Source: Actinomycetota bacterium (GTDB lineage: Bacteria; Actinomycetota; Acidimicrobiia; IMCC26256; BP-133). From it: DNA of 13,191 bases. The position numbers and the translations under genes were made by a program. A model generated the notes under the pieces. That model was not told where the DNA came from. It searched no databases and saw nothing but the letters and a program-made list of their open reading frames with translations. The stretch covers positions 1 to 13,191 of the forward strand of contig JAUZEX010000530.1 of the NCBI GenBank assembly GCA_030838815.1. Reading direction: 5' to 3'. Positions 12,823 to 13,191 of this stretch are shown piece after piece; position 1 is the stretch's first letter, and each line of letters starts with the position of its first letter.

Positions 12823-13191
12823 CTAGCGCCGGCGTTCCATGCGCAGCGCGGCAGAGGCGATCGCTGACGTCGTCACCCGCGTCCGGAGCCGGTCGAGCCG
12901 AGCGCGAATCTGGCGCACCTTGCGGTCGTGTTCGGTCTCGACCACGGCGATGATCGTCGCCGAGCCGCCGTGGTCATGGTCGTGGCCGTCGGAGTCGTCG
13001 TCATCCGTGCCGCCGTCGGCTCCGCTCTCGCCTGCGAGACCGGCCACCACTTCGTCCCGCAGGTCCACCACCCGGAGGACGGCCCGGCGCGCGGCGGCGG
13101 GCGGGGGCTCGATCTCGTACTCGTAGGCCGCCGGCCCGGCAGAGCGATCGAGGATGTCCTGCTGCTCCTCGCACCACTCCTCGAGGAAGGC
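12823..13191 (-). CDS. 3' end of an unrecognised gene, cut by the right edge
   Basis: The minus-strand frame ending at TAG (12823-12825) is open without a stop to the last base, giving at least 122 residues, so the start lies beyond the window. A GTG at 13071 could mark a shorter 82-residue form, but the upstream part reads as ordinary coding sequence (starting with AFLEEWCEEQQDIL) with good third-position G/C bias. Visible features are an acidic N-terminal part, a Pro/Ala-rich turn, then a low-complexity DDDDSDGHDHDHGG cluster that could bind metal or be a flexible linker. A basic helical tail, HDRKVRQIRARLDRLRTRV, follows and could form a coiled coil. I cannot name a family. It converges with the XRE gene, 25 bp apart. 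Confidence 0.6.
   Translation of the reverse strand, partial: AFLEEWCEEQQDILDRSAGPAAYEYEIEPPPAAARRAVLRVVDLRDEVVAGLAGESGADGGTDDDDSDGHDHDHGGSATIIAVVETEHDRKVRQIRARLDRLRTRVTTSAIASAALRMERRR

Overview
This is a high-GC bacterial window, apart from one AT-richer intergenic patch near 12.25-12.40 kb. GTG starts, a possible TTG start, strong third-position G/C bias and the gene families present suggest an actinobacterium. The layout fits an Acidimicrobiia-like lineage, but that placement is inference. No rRNA, tRNA, CRISPR array, insertion sequence or phage module was seen. Most of the window is ordinary chromosomal housekeeping and catabolic content, and I found no convincing new multi-gene system.

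Region by region: (1) 1-1102 (+) is an exported thiol-oxidation pair: a DsbB-like membrane protein, probably cut by the left edge, and a membrane-anchored thioredoxin-fold protein with a CPHC active site. (2) 1172-3989 (+) is an AtuA-family protein followed by phosphate acetyltransferase (pta). An 18-pair hairpin straddles the AtuA stop and holds the only good ribosome-binding sequence upstream of pta. (3) 4042-4701 (+) is a TetR-family regulator. It converges tail to tail with (4) 4698-6236 (-), an exported adenosine deaminase of the ADGF/ADA2-like type; the two stop codons share a CTAG. (5) 6306-7337 (-, or to 7397) is a diiron ferritin-like/R2-like protein with a palindrome and an extended -10 box at its promoter.

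(6) 7422-11886 (-) is a compact five-gene cluster. In transcription order it holds an AroH-type chorismate mutase, prephenate dehydrogenase with an ACT domain (tyrA), EPSP synthase (aroA), cytidylate kinase (cmk) and a PlsC-type acyltransferase. Together aroA, aroH and tyrA cover shikimate-3-phosphate to 4-hydroxyphenylpyruvate (tyrosine branch), except for chorismate synthase (aroC), which is not in the window. The cmk and plsC genes are joined by an ATGA overlap. A small putative membrane protein (11934-12251, -) lies upstream of aroH. (7) A divergent AT-richer region follows, then an XRE-type regulator (12402-12797, +). Last is the 3' end of an unrecognised minus-strand gene that runs off the right edge (12823-13191).

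The observations most worth checking are the atuA-pta hairpin, the two competing starts plus palindrome at the ferritin-like gene, the possible leaderless aroH promoter beside a 16-bp tandem duplication, and the exported adenosine deaminase next to a regulator.
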